A DNA stretch of 64,000 nt from Perca fluviatilis (taxonomy: Eukaryota > Chordata > Actinopteri > Perciformes > Percidae): positions 5,659,781-5,723,780 of the forward strand of contig NC_053118.1 in NCBI RefSeq assembly GCF_010015445.1, given 5' to 3'. Positions 37,872 to 48,800 of the stretch are shown here, one piece after another. Position 1 is the first letter of the stretch; each line of letters begins with the position of its first letter. Position numbers and translations under genes: made by a program. The notes below the pieces were generated by a model that had not been told where the DNA came from, searched no databases, and saw nothing but the letters and a program-made list of their open reading frames with translations.

Positions 37872-38019
37872 GAACCCCCCCCTCAAGGGTCGGATCCCAG
37901 ACGACCCAAAACAAAATACACAAACAGAAAAACAAAGACAAGGGACCAAAAACAAAGTAGACAGAACAAAAAACAACCCAAGGAGGGCGAGAGAGTCCGG
38001 GGGAAGCGATGACCAGGGG

Positions 38020-38440
38020 CACAGAGAGTCCTGGGGGCACCGTGAACACAGGGGGCACCGGAAACACAGAGGGCCCCGGAGGCACCGGGAACAGAGGGGC
38101 CCCGGGGGCACAGAGGGGCCCCGGGGGCACAGAGGGAACAAAGGGACCCCGGGGGCACAGAGGGAACAAAGGGACCCCGGGGGCACAGGGAACAGAGGAG
38201 ACCTGGGAAGAAAAGGGCCCCGGGGGCACAGGGAAAAGAGGGGCCCCGGGGGCACAGAGGGGCCCGGGGGCACAGAGGGGCCCCGGGGGCACAGAGGGGC
38301 CCCGGGGGCACAGAGGGAACAGAGGGGCCCTGGGGCACAGAGGGGCCCAGGGGTACAGGGAACACAGAAAACACTGGGGGCACAGAGAACACAGAGAACA
38401 CTGGGGGCACAGGGAACACAGAGCACTGGGCACCGGAGAG
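38020..38440. repeat. GC-rich minisatellite GGGCCCCGGGGGCACAGAG
   Basis: Variable units of about 20-36 bases containing CCCCGGGGGCACAGA, repeated more than a dozen times. On the minus strand they encode Pro/Cys-rich or Pro/Gly-rich runs depending on frame. Confidence 0.9.
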
Positions 38441-38519
38441 GCCTAGGGGAAACAGAGGGTCACTAGGGACAGGGAACTTAGGGACTGGGGACCGAGGGAA
38501 TGCGGAACTGGGCAGACGT

Positions 38520-38640
38520 TGACAGAACAGACATGGACGGGACAGACTCGGACACAGACGGGACAGACACAGACACAGACGGGACAGACTCAGACACAGA
38601 CGGGACAGACTCAGACACAAACCCAGACGGGACAGAGAAA
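38520..38640. repeat. GACGGGACAGACACAGACACA tandem array
   Basis: Units of 18-24 bases, all multiples of six, repeated about five times. Confidence 0.85.
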
Positions 38641-38735
38641 AAAGGGGAGAAAAAAAAAAGGGGGGGAAAAAAAAAAAAAAAAAAAAAAAAAAGGGGGGTT
38701 CAGAGAAACACACAAAAAGAAAAAAAGAAGGAAAG

Positions 38736-38771
<36 letters not shown>

Positions 38772-38775
38772 AGAG
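38637..38775. repeat. Long polypurine tract
   Basis: About 140 bases almost free of pyrimidines on the plus strand, with blocks of A and G. Homopolymer length here may be poorly assembled. Confidence 0.9.
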
Positions 38776-38874
38776 GAAAGGGACTTTTTAAGGGCAGGAA
38801 CTGTAATGGGGACACGGATGGTGAAAGGGACAGAGACGGACGCAGTGGACGGGGACAAGGATAGGCACGCGGTG

Positions 38875-39000
38875 ACAGGGATGAAGACAGGGACAGTGAC
38901 AGGGATGAAGACAGGGACAGGGATGAAGACAGGGACAGTGACAGGGATGAAGACAGGGACAGTGACAGGGATGGAGACAGGGACAGTAACAGTCTTAGGG
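38875..39000. repeat. GGGATGAAGACAGGGACAGT tandem array
   Basis: About six units of 18-24 bases, encoding Val/Pro/Ile repeats (PVTVPVFI) on the minus strand. Confidence 0.88.
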
Positions 39001-39289
39001 GCGGTCCCAGAGGCGGTTCCAGTGGTGGTCTCCGGAGCACCGGAGGCCGGCAAAGTCTCAAGGGGGGTCTCCCGGGCATTGTCAGGGGTGCCGGAAACCG
39101 GCAGAGTCTCAGGAGCGGTCCCAGGGGCACCAGAGACCGGCAAAGTCTGAGGGGTGTACTCCGGGGCGCCGGAGGCCAGCAGGGGCCCAGAGGCGGTCCC
39201 ACGTCGGAATTCAGGGGGGCAGCCAGCCCGCCGGGGAACAGGAGGGCTGCTGGCCAGCCGGGGATCTGGGGTGCTGGACAGCGCTGGGA

Positions 39290-39700
39290 CACTGGGTGGC
39301 TCAGGTACACTAGGGAGCTCAGGGACACTAGAGAGCTCGGGGACATTAGAGACACTAGAGGGCTTGGGGACACTAGGGACACTAGAGAGCTCGGGGACAT
39401 TAGAGACACTAGAGGGCTTGGGGACACAAGGGACACTAGAGGGCTCGGGGATACTAGGGACACTAGAGGGCTCGGGGACACTGGGTGGCTCAGGTACACT
39501 AGGGAGCTCAGGGACACTAGAGAGCTCGGGGACATTAGAGACACTAGAGGGCTTGGGGACACTAGGGACACTAGAGAGCTCGGGGACATTAGAGACACTA
39601 GAGGGCTTGGGGACACAAGGGACACTAGAGGGCTCGGGGATACTAGGGACACTAGAGGGCTCGGGGACACTAGGGACGCTAGAGAGGTTGGGGGCACTAG
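39290..39700. repeat. Higher-order 189-base tandem duplication
   Basis: 39290-39478 is repeated at 39479-39667 almost exactly. Each 189-base block consists of smaller GGGACACTAGAG units. The length is 63 codons, and on the minus strand it encodes SSVPSVPKPSSVSNVPEL-like repeats. Confidence 0.9.
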
Positions 39701-39789
39701 GAAACATGGGGACACTAAAGAGGCTGCCAGCTAGCTGGGAATCAGGGGGGCTGCTAGCCGGCCAGGGATTAGGGAGGCTGCTGGCTAGG

Positions 39790-40770
39790 CTGGTTTCAGG
39801 GAGGTGGCTAGCTGGCTGGGACTCGGGGGAGCTACTAGCTAGCTGGGAGTCAGGGGAGCTGCTAGCTAGCTGCGAATCAGGGGAGCTGCTAACTGGCTGC
39901 GAGTCAGGGGAGCTGGTAGCTGACTGCGAGTCATGGGAGCTGGTAGCTGGCTGCGAGTCAGGGGAGCTGGTAGCTGGCTGCGAGTCATGGGAGCTGGTAG
40001 CTGGCTGCGAGTCATGGGAGCTGGTAGCTGGCTGCGAGTCAGGGGAGCTGGTAGCTGGCTGCGAGTCAGGGGAGCTGGTAGCTGGCTGCGAGTCAGGGGA
40101 GCTGCTAACTAGCTGCAGGTCAGGGGAGCTGCTAACTAGCTGCGAGTCAGGAGAGCTGCTATTTAGCTGCGAGTCAGGAGAGCTGCTAGCTAGCTGTGAG
40201 TCAGTTTTTTTAAAAGGATGTGCTGACTAGCTGCGAGTCAGGGGAGCTGCTAGCCAGCTGCGAGTCAGGGGAGCTGCTAGCCAGCTGCGAATCAGGGGAG
40301 CTGCTAGCTAGCTGCGAATCAGGGGAGCTGCTAGCTAGCTGCGAGTCAGGGGACGTGCTAACTAGCTGCAAGTCAGGGGACGTGCTAACTAGCTGCGAGT
40401 CAGGGGAGCTGCTGGCTGGCTGCGAGTCAGGGGAGCTGCTAGCTAGCTGGGACTCGGGGGAGCTGCTAGCTAGCTGGGACTCAAGGGAGCTGCTAGCTAA
40501 CCTAGAGGCAGGGGAGATGCTAGCTGGCCTGGACTCAGGGGAGATGCTAGCTGGCCTGGACTCAGGGGAGATGCTAGCAGGCCGAGAGGCTGGGAAGGAG
40601 CTGTACGTCAGCCCAGAGGCAGGAGAGCTGCACGTCAGCTCGGAGTCAGGAGAGCTGCACGTCAGCTCGGAGTCAGGAGGGCTGCACGTCAGCTCGGAGT
40701 CAGGAGGGCTGCACGTCAGCTCGGAGTCAGGAGAGCTGCACGTCAGCTGAGAGTCAGGAGAGCTGCACGT
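39790..40770. repeat. 27-base minisatellite GAGCTGCTAGCTAGCTGCGAG
   Basis: About 35 units of 27 bases. One minus-strand frame stays open through the core unit (PDSQLASSS per unit), as does a plus-strand frame (ESGELLASC). Confidence 0.92.
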
Positions 40771-40889
40771 CAGCCCAGAGTCAGGAGTGCCGCACGTCAG
40801 TGGCGACCCGGCGGCGTACGTCAGCGCGAATCAGGAACTGCACGTCAGGGCGAGCCAGGGGCCCGACCGTGCGAGCAAGCAAGGCGCCG

Positions 40890-41290
40890 CGTCAGCGCAA
40901 CTGGGCTGCAGGAGTGGCGTCGGGCAACTGGGCTGCAGGAGTGGGTTCGGGCGACTGGGCTGCAGGAGTGGCGTCGGGCTGCAGGAGTGGCGTCGGGCGA
41001 CTGGGCTGCAGGAGTGGCGTCGGGCGACTGGGCTGCAGGAGTGGCTGCAGGCGTGGCGTCGGGCGACTGGGCGTCGGGCGACTGGGCGTCGGGCGACTGG
41101 GCGTCGGGCGACCGGGCTGCAGGCGTGGCGTCGGCGGCCGGGCTGCAGGCGTGGCGTCGGGCGACTGGGCTGCAGACGTGGCTGCAGGCGTGGCGTCGGG
41201 CGACTGGGCGTCGGGCGACCGGGCTGCAGGCGTGGCGTCGGGCGACCGGGCTGCAGGCGTGGCGTCGGGCGACTGGACTGCCGGCGTGGC
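40890..41290. repeat. Minisatellite GGGCTGCAGGAGTGGCGTCGG
   Basis: Units of 27 bases plus shorter 15-base subunits (GGCGTCGGGCGACTG). It encodes the Pro/Ala-rich tail of the gag-like protein. Confidence 0.9.
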
Positions 41291-41788
41291 TGAGGGCACA
41301 CAGGTCGGCTCAGGCTCAGGTCCACTGTGAGGCTGATTGGGGACATGGCGCTGAGAGCCATGTTTCCCTTTCCTCCGTCTTCGGCCTCTACGAGTCCCAG
41401 TGAAGACGGCCAGGCGGGTTCCGTCATAGGACTGCTGGTGGTTGGGGACGGGAGCTGACCAGGTGGTAGGCTGGGAGATGGACAAAAAACCTGTAGTTAT
41501 AATACTAGCAGGCTTAGCCACTGGCGGGCTGGTAGGCTGCTGAAGTTCCGGAAAGCTGCCCCTCTGAGGCTCAGGAGGACTGGCTATCAGCGGAGTTTCT
41601 GGACGGCTGCCAGGCTTGGTGACAGGAAAGCCAAATTCCTGCTCCACAGACCGCCAGCGAGTCTCCATGAGGTGCCTGGCAAAGGTGGAATCCTCCTCAT
41701 GAATCCCACGAAAAAATCCCCACAACGTCTCACTATCAGTGTCCATGGGGTGAAAAAACGGTTCGAACTCCATAGCTGCTGGGTCCAT
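40892..41788 (-). CDS. Gag-like protein of the Gypsy-like element with repeat-encoded tail
   Basis: The ATG at 41786-41788 (MDPAAMEFEPFF) follows the LTR closely, as in fish Gypsy elements. The first 110 residues are non-repetitive and acidic-aromatic (TLWGFFRGIHEEDSTFARH, ETRWRSVEQEFG). A basic patch follows (GTRRGRRRRKGKHG), then about 130 residues of Pro/Ala/Ser-rich repeats such as SPDATPAAR from a minisatellite. No zinc knuckle or protease is seen. The frame closes at 40892, but repeat-coding frames continue for another 2-3 kb in neighbouring arrays, so the tail may once have been much longer. A basic patch could bind RNA; this is inference. Confidence 0.65.
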   Translation of the reverse strand: MDPAAMEFEPFFHPMDTDSETLWGFFRGIHEEDSTFARHLMETRWRSVEQEFGFPVTKPGSRPETPLIASPPEPQRGSFPELQQPTSPPVAKPASIITTGFLSISQPTTWSAPVPNHQQSYDGTRLAVFTGTRRGRRRRKGKHGSQRHVPNQPHSGPEPEPTCVPSATPAVQSPDATPAARSPDATPAARSPDAQSPDATPAATSAAQSPDATPAARPPTPRLQPGRPTPSRPTPSRPTPSRPTPRLQPLLQPSRPTPLLQPSRPTPLLQPDATPAAQSPEPTPAAQLPDATPAAQLR

Positions 41789-41805
41789 ATGTGGTGGGAG
41801 CATTC

Positions 41806-42161
41806 TGTCAGGATTTGCCGAGGGAGTGACGTAGCTTAGACCCAAATGCAGTTAAGGAGGAGTTTAATCAAACAAAAACTTACAACAGAAAGTGTCCAGA
41901 GGTTGGCAGGCAGGTAAACACAAAATAATCCAGAAGACAAGGAGGCAAAAAAAACCACACGCAACAACACAACATAAATCACCACACAGAAGTAAATCAG
42001 ACAAGACAAGACAGAAACTCAGACCGTCAAAATAAAACAGGAAACAGAACACAAACAGGGAACATGACAAACACAGACCACAGTACACATAAAACATACA
42101 GAAACCAATAAGGCAACAGAAGCGGGGCAAAAATGCAGGACGAAACACTGAAACCATAACA
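41806..42161 (-). repeat. 5' LTR of the Gypsy-like element
   Basis: 356 bases, TG...CA on the minus strand, followed on that strand by GAATGCTCCCACCACATATG and the gag start. Confidence 0.93.
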
Positions 42162-42929
42162 CCATGACCTTATATATTCCGCTAAACATCAGTGTCAACT
42201 ACAAGAACAGAAATACATTTAAAAATAGCCCTGAACATTGATTACATGTAAAAACACAGCACAGAAACAAAGTAAAGACTACTAATAGATTATGACTCAC
42301 CGCAAAGAAATTGGTGGAAGATATTCCTCATCAGAGCTGTCGTCACGGTGACCATGAAATGAGGGACCCTCTTCTGCCCAATCAATCCTTTAATATACAA
42401 AATACTCAGAAAATAGCAACAGACTACACAACTCAATAGATAGAATAGAAGCCCACTTACACACTGTTCATGGGGTCGTTGAAGGTATTTTCATTCAACT
42501 CCTCTTCAACAATGCTCATGTCATGCATGCTATGAGAATAAATGATAATTAAAAACATGTATCAGATGAAAACATGCAACCAGAGAGTATTTTCAAAAGG
42601 GACACAGCCAGACTACAGAGTTAAAAACAATGACAGTTTATGGGTTACCTCTGCTCAAGGCTTTCAATTTCCGGTGCCTCTGCAATTGCACTCAGATGTT
42701 CATCTCTGAAAAAAAATTTATCATAACACATTATGAGGTATAGGTAGATAAAGTACAAGTTTTATGAAACTTGTACTAAAAGCAATGATAAAATTCTTTC
42801 CATGCAATGACTTACCTATCTGTCCCACTGGAAATGCTTGACAATGCTGGAGCAGTTTGCACTTGAAAACGTTTTGCCTTGATGGGGGTTGATGAGTTCC
42901 CAATCCCAAGAGTACTCTCATAACTGGAC

Positions 42930-43600
42930 ATATCAGATTGACAAATCAGATCAGGTTTATTGACCAAATATTCTTACATACAAGGAACTTGACTCAAGCA
43001 GGTGTTGACTCTCTCCAACATGTAGACAAATAACACTATAGACACTATACATACAGATTACTGTACGGGTCTGTATTATTCAATTTGAGGTCACAGTAAA
43101 ACTGATAAATAACAGTAAATGTCAGATAACCTACAACTTGAAGTGGCCTTTGGTGTGCAAGCAATGCAACATCAGTCATATACTCTATCAAAATGGATTC
43201 TGATCAAACTTCTAGGCTACAACCTTGTTTTTAGCACCTTCTCCACTTTACATTTTACTCAATAGGCAACCCATCCCACATTCACGGGTGGGGGTTGTCG
43301 TCAATACACCTGGGTTTGCAGTCAGGAGCACTCTTAGCATTGAATGAGGAAAATAGAAATGCCCCTAGAGACCAAATTAATTTTAAACGTTATAGCAGGT
43401 GTAAGACCATCATGAAAAGTAGGCTACTGATGGAGGTAGTGGGCATGAAATGCAACCCTTATTCCATCAAACATAGCCTATGCTGCTATTCACTTATGAG
43501 GCTGTTTAGCTTTTAATTACACATGTTCTACTGTTATGCTGCCTATAATAATGAATTACACAACCAAGCAATGAAAAAAAGCTTATAATTTAGAGCGTAA
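42930..43600. other. Intron of the Kolobok gene, nothing further seen
   Basis: Non-coding sequence between exons 1 and 2. No repeat boundary recognised. Confidence 0.5.
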
Positions 43601-43962
43601 CATTGAGTAACCTGTCGAGAAGGAAGCAGGCAACTTCAGCGTCCCTTTGGAAGTCTTTCTCCTTCATTAGCTCTTTCCACCTGGGAAAGGCTACCCCGAT
43701 GTTTACCCTCGTTTTTTGAATTCGCCGGTCACGTTGCCTTTTTAATTCCCTTTTTCGCTTTTCTGGCGACGAGTAGTCCTTCTGTGGCTCGGCATAAGTA
43801 TGACGCCATTATTTTTGAACTAAAGAGCAGTGCAGTCTTCTCTCTGCCTCTCACAATGGCCTCTCACGGCACACTGATCTCTCCGCTGTCTCTCTTTTCT
43901 GGTTTCAGTCACGTGACACTGGCTCTGAACAAAAACGCGTTGTGGATTAGCTAGACAGATAG

Positions 43963-45266
43963 GCTAAGGGTTAAGGTTAAGGGTCACTTTATTATCCCCG
44001 AGGGGCAATTTGCATTACAGCCAGCAGTAACAAATAACAAATACCAAACAGCAACAAAGAAACACAACAGTATAACATAATTAAAATTTGGATTCACAGG
44101 ATACTATTAACAATGGGGATAACAGCAGGGATGAATGATCTTTTAAATCTCTTCGTCCTGCATCGCGACGAACTATATCAGCCCGGAGGGTAGCAACATA
44201 AATTCACCCCACAAGGGATGAACCGAATCAGCCAGGATGGCTCTCGCCTTTTTCAAAGATCTGGCCTTATATAGGTCATGAAGGCCATCCAACGGTGTGC
44301 CCGCAATTTTGCTGCACACCTTCACGATACCTTGCATTCTATTTTTTTCTTTAATAGAAAGTGACCCGTGCCAGCAAATAAAAGTAAAAGTAAGAACTGA
44401 TTCAATAAAACAAGAGTAGAACATTTTCATAAAAACAGTGTCGACATTGAAACTGCGAAGCTTACAAAGAAAATACATGCGCTGATGTCCTTTTTTACAC
44501 ACAGCATCAACATGGGACTCAAAGCACAGTTTACTGTCGATCACAGTCCCAAGATATTTGTACTGCTGCACTAGTTCAACTGGTTGATTGTCCATTACAA
44601 CCGGGGAAATGACAGCGGGATTTCTTCTGAAGTCAATGCACATCTCTTTCGTTTTTGCCACATTAATGTTTAAAAAGGAGGATTTACACCAATCAATAAA
44701 ATCATTGACTACCGGACCATGTTCAGAGTCGTCACTGCTGAGGAGAGACACAATGACAGAATCATCCGCAAATTTAATGATGTGGCGCCGTTCCTGATGG
44801 CTTTGGCATTCATTTGTATATAAAACAAATAAAAGAGGAGAGAGGACACAGCCCTGGGGGGACCCAGTAGAAGATAAAAGGGCATCTGATAAAACACTGT
44901 TCACTTTAACCCGTTGTGACCTCACTGTTAAAAAATCCATAAGCCAGCAGATCAGTCCATTATCAATGTTATGAGCGTTCTTCAGTCTGTCTGCTAAGAC
45001 ATGGGGCTGAATACAGTTAAAAGCGGAGGAGAAGTCAATAAATAGTAGACGAACAAGGGACTTGGCCCCCTCAAGATGTTTAAAAACCATGTTTAAAAGT
45101 GTCCCTGTTGCATCGTCCACACCTCTGCCCGGCCTATAGGCGAACTGGAGAGGGTCTAACTTATCCCGCACAGTGTCCAAAAGGGCATCCTTCACTAGCC
45201 TTTCAAAAATTTTCATGACAAGAGATGTAAGTGCCACTGGTCTGAAGTCATTGAGGGTCTTAGGAG
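43963..45266 (-). pseudogene. 5'-truncated LINE with reverse transcriptase (L2/Rex1-like)
   Basis: A minus-strand frame of 354 residues (45237 to 44173) holds reverse transcriptase motifs: QFAYRPGRGVDDA, FIDFSSAFNCI, TGSPQGCVLSPLLF and the catalytic FADDS. The C-terminal part has the usual thumb and tail (KKMFYSC-like, ARAILADSVHPL). The 3' end reads CCCCTCGGGGATAATAAAGT followed by CCTTAA repeats (about 43963-43985), typical of L2/Rex1-group LINEs. The endonuclease domain and 5' end are missing, so it cannot move by itself. It lies in the upstream part of the Kolobok minus-strand gene. Confidence 0.88.
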
Positions 45267-45680
45267 TTTGAATCTAGTTTGGCTAGTGCTGTATGTCCCT
45301 CCTCAGCTATTGTAGTTTGTCAAGATGGCGGAACGACATGGAAACCTCCTTTGACTTACCCGTCCTATGTAAATACAGATAACAAAATCTTCTCTTACGA
45401 GGATAAGTCAGATCATTGGCAGAGGTCATTGTACACCAATGAGGATATATTTATGAATGAAGACATTGATTTTAGCTAATAAAATACTTAAAACACTACA
45501 CAGTGTACCTTTAAAATACGTACATTTTCACCAGACTTGATGCGACCGCCAAATTTGGTGAGTTTTTGAATATGTTAAGCCCCTCAAAAAGCCAATTCAT
45601 TTGACAGGAAAAAGAAAGAAACAATAATTCCTTCAGTTTCAATAGGGCCTTCGCCGCTGTCGGCGCTCGGGCCCTAATTA

Positions 45681-45807
45681 AAGAATCTTTTTAATTTTCG
45701 TGTTTCATTTCCTTCGTGTTCCAATTTCAGTCATGTTTTGGGGGTAACATCTTGGTTCCCTACCCCTACATTAAATTTATTAATATATTAAATGTATTAA
45801 TAACGAT
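45681..45807 (+). repeat. End of family A copy and adjoining unit X
   Basis: It ends GGGGGTAACA at 45749, then unit X starts TCTTGGTTCCCTACCCC. The same junction recurs at 54533-54560. Unit X is cut at 45807 by the CACTG element. Confidence 0.6.
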
Positions 45808-48800
45808 CACTGCATGAAAAGTGGGATTTTCGTCAGTATGCGGCACTGTAGATTGTCGTGGAACTTCAGGTTTACGGCTGTACACTGCAATTTACAGGTA
45901 ACACCGAAAATTGCCGTGAATTGTCGGAAATTGACGTGGGCCTTGCTTGGCAGTTGTCCCCCCATGACCCCCCCTCCCTCTAATTCTAGGGAAGGCTTTA
46001 ACATGTAAATGAAAATGCTGTGAGCTATACAAATGCAAATCAGGGTAGCAGCAGGGGGAGTTTTACCCCAGGTGACATTTTTCTAAAAGGTATTAACTTA
46101 ATTTTAAGAAAATAGATCAGACTCACTATAGCCTAATTGTAGACTCTTCAATTTCAGCTTGAATTGATTTATTTAATGAAAGTATGCTAGATTAATTTAA
46201 TTAATTAAAGTGTATGTCATTAGCAATGACCAATGTTATTTCAAAAAGATACACAAAATAATTTATTTCAACAATTAATCAGGCTTTGCCACAAAGGTAA
46301 AATGTGCATTCCATGATTCATTCACAGTCTCCATAGAGCTCAACCACTGTACATAGTGACATGACTACAGTGACCTTTCTTCGGTCTTGCTCATCCAACA
46401 TTGTCTGGTGGAATGGAGACAGAGGCACCACTGTACAGTTTTTTTAAGAACTGTCTTTCTGCTGACACCAAAACACTGTGCTTCACATAAAGCATATCAG
46501 CTTTGTCATTGCATGACAAGGTCCCAGCCATTTGTCTTCTTAAAATACTGGCAAATTCAGCACCATATTCACATGTCCATGGCATATGAAGCTGTTGGCT
46601 CTGCTGAAATGGCCTCATAATCTAGACTTCAATTGTCCTATTGTTATTAAGCTTTCCCAGTATTCCATTAAATCTCACTGTAATTCACCTCCACACCAGT
46701 GTGTGCGCTGTTCGCACCCTGCTGGTTAATCTGCCTCCTCTTTGTCTTTCTCTATCACTCTACCCCGCCCCAAAGAATTTCTAGACCGGCTTTGCCGAGG
46801 CGGGTATGGCTGCAGCCTGGAGCGTCCCATGTCATGCCGTCCCGTCTCATGCCGAGGCTTTCCAACGGTAAGTTCAGAGGGTCAAAAATACAAAATCACG
46901 AATTATTTTCCAGATTTCCAGATGGAGTCACCAGAGTCACGGGTAAGTTTGTGACCACGTTTGTTGCAATCAATTGAAAAACGTTTAAACTGTTAAAGTA
47001 GCAATTTTAGCCACACATAGTTTGCTGATTTCTGGATGTTATTGTTGTGTCCCTGATGTTAACGTACATTTGATGAAACCTGCATCAGTGTTGGTTGACA
47101 TTTGTTAGCGAATGTTAGCTAACGTTACCTAGAGCAATTTATGGTTGCAGACTGATGGTTTCTTTCTGTGATTGTTCGGATTTCCCCTCCGAAAAGGCTT
47201 ACAGGAAGCACACCGCGTCACGACTCGTGTTTGTCTATTTATTTTTACATCACATGACCACAGGTCATAAACCTGAAATACAACAAACAAATAATGACAA
47301 TCATTTAATCATGTATACCATGTAAATATATTACTCAAATAATATAATGATGATAATGATAACGTAAATAATGAATGACTGAATAATGAAATCAAAAGCA
47401 GCCTGCAACACCATCAAATGTGGCTAGTCTGGCATAAAACGACATTGACTACGTCACCCAGAATGCCTAGCGCCAGAGGAGCGCGCCCGCGTGACTCTGG
47501 CCCGTCACTAGTACGCTGTCACTAGGAAAACACAGAACCCATGCCACCATGTGCCTCGTACAACAAAAGATTAACACATGCACAAACGCAACATAACGCG
47601 GCGCTCCACCACGGATCACCGAACCAAACCACCACCATCACCACTGACACCAGAAACCAGCAGAGTGCTCCGAACACTCAGCACACCGCAAACGGCTAAT
47701 GACAGCCTAATGCTAAACAGCAACCAGATCGTTGAGCAACCGCTACAAGACGCTCACGGCCAACTAACACCGACACAGTGAGGTAAACGTTCAGTGCACA
47801 AACATAATACATTATTACTAGCCTACGTGGGTGGTTAGCAGTTACATACCAACGGGCTGTGTGCTCCTGATGATTGTCTGGGTGAGGATGAAATGATTAC
47901 CAGGTGCCATAATTAACGTTTCTAGGTGAAGCTGCGCGTGCGCACATAACGTAACATATGAGCAACTGAGAAACTTTTTTTTTTTTTTTTTCTGTTCGTG
48001 AGTTAAAAGTCTCAACAGTGATTGTCCTTAAGGTACACATCAGTGTCTTTAAAACAAATAACACACCGCAGGTGACACGATGCACGGTGTGCTGTACCGA
48101 CCATCATTGTCCCCTTTGCCCCACTTCAATATACAAGCCCCGCCGGTGTAGGGCAAAGGTTTTGCAGCACATGGAGGTGCATGTAAAGTATGCCATTCAA
48201 CATGAAGGTTAGTTCCCTCCATCAGCTTTGTGCTATGCCATTATCATTTGTTTGTTTGTAACTACTGCTACTTAGTAAGCTTACTAATAGTAACTTTACA
48301 TACTAGTTGCTTTATTTTATAGGGTAAGCACGTAATGCTTTTGTCCCTTCATAGATTTCTTCATAACAAAATGCCACCAGGCCTGCAGGAGTGGAAGCAG
48401 TGGTCACTTCCACTGTCCTTTCTGCCTCAAGACAACAATAAAAAGGCAGGCTATACAGAGGCATTTGCCGATCTGTAGGCCACCTCTCCATGATGCCCAG
48501 TTGGATGCTGATGCAGACTGCAGAGAGATGGGCATCAATTCCCAGACAGAGGAGTGCAAAGGTCTGAAATCACTCTCCATTTTCTGTGGAGCTGCACTTG
48601 GCTGCGTTCACTTAATGCTTTTAGTTGATTGTCAGTTTGATTGTCAATTCTCTGCAGCAGGATCTGTGAACCTACCTCATCTCAGCACTGACAAACTGCC
48701 TGTATCGGTGAGTATATGTGTGTCTGTTTATAAAGAAAACTATCTGTGTGAATGTTTAGTGTGTTTTTCAAACCTGTGTGTGTCTGTGTCAGGTACAGTA

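Larger units (their letters stand above)
37516..42161 (-). mobile_element. Non-autonomous Gypsy-like LTR retrotransposon
   Basis: Identical-length LTRs (356 bases) are flanked by CCATG (37511-37515 and 42162-42166). On the minus strand the LTR runs TGTTATGG to CCTGACA, then a gag starting MDPAAMEF, as in fish Gypsy elements. A polypurine-like GAGGGGGGGG lies next to the other LTR (about 37872-37885). There is no protease, reverse transcriptase or integrase. The 3.9-kb interior is mostly minisatellite. Confidence 0.9.
35353..43800 (-). pseudogene. Kolobok-type large protein (probable transposase), at least 12 exons, decayed
   Basis: GT-AG exons in reading order: 43612-43800, 42816-42923, 42649-42705, 42461-42529, 42301-42387, 37098-37440, 36724-37009, 36476-36576, 36169-36362, about 35905-36070, 35529-35773 and 35353-35393. 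The N-terminus is very basic (EKRKRELKRQRDRRI). The middle is acidic (DDSSDEEYLPPISLR). The core has FLLSTNILLSGNNYTKVA, DSYCVDPIKTFWEEKRSEA, HWLRDIVNHFWWCSK and HLESFQNHILMYASKR, a pattern I know from large fish proteins linked to the ballast-domain gene. The C-terminus is Pro-rich (VVPPIPPPPTSELV). Damage: TGA in the 36724 exon at a CpG-type site (about 36845), no exon found between 36577 and 36723 where the family has one, and frame trouble at the start. The LTR element sits in an intron. Confidence 0.7.
33186..45510. mobile_element. 12.3-kb Kolobok-type element with two divergent genes
   Basis: Terminal repeats AGGTACACTGTGTAG are perfect and flanked by TTAA (33182-33185 and 45511-45514), the Kolobok signature. 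It carries a plus-strand gene with an RG-rich segment and a ballast-type domain, and a long minus-strand multi-exon gene. A Gypsy-like LTR element (37516-42161), a LINE (about 43963-45266) and a LINE tail (33905-34297) are nested inside. Confidence 0.85.
32725..45680. repeat. Non-autonomous repeat AATTAAAGCTGCGAGCAGCG, split by a Kolobok element
   Basis: Left part 32725-33185 starts AATTAAAGCTGCGAGCAGCG. Right part 45511-45680 ends CTCGGGCCCTAATTAA. Joining across the single TTAA gives continuous sequence (GCGAAACCC-TTAA-AATACG). It matches a very common fish non-coding repeat, class not assigned here. Confidence 0.6.

Noticed and set aside
37883..39715. A 610-residue minus-strand protein
   Set aside because: It is low-complexity translation of minisatellites and a polypurine tract; only the part near the 5' LTR has a gag-like start.
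39154..40750. Long plus-strand frames rich in Gly, Ser and Leu
   Set aside because: They are antisense to the retroelement and arise from the three-base periodicity of the 27-base array.
44588..44897. Small frames on either strand within the LINE
   Set aside because: They are shadows of the reverse transcriptase frame.
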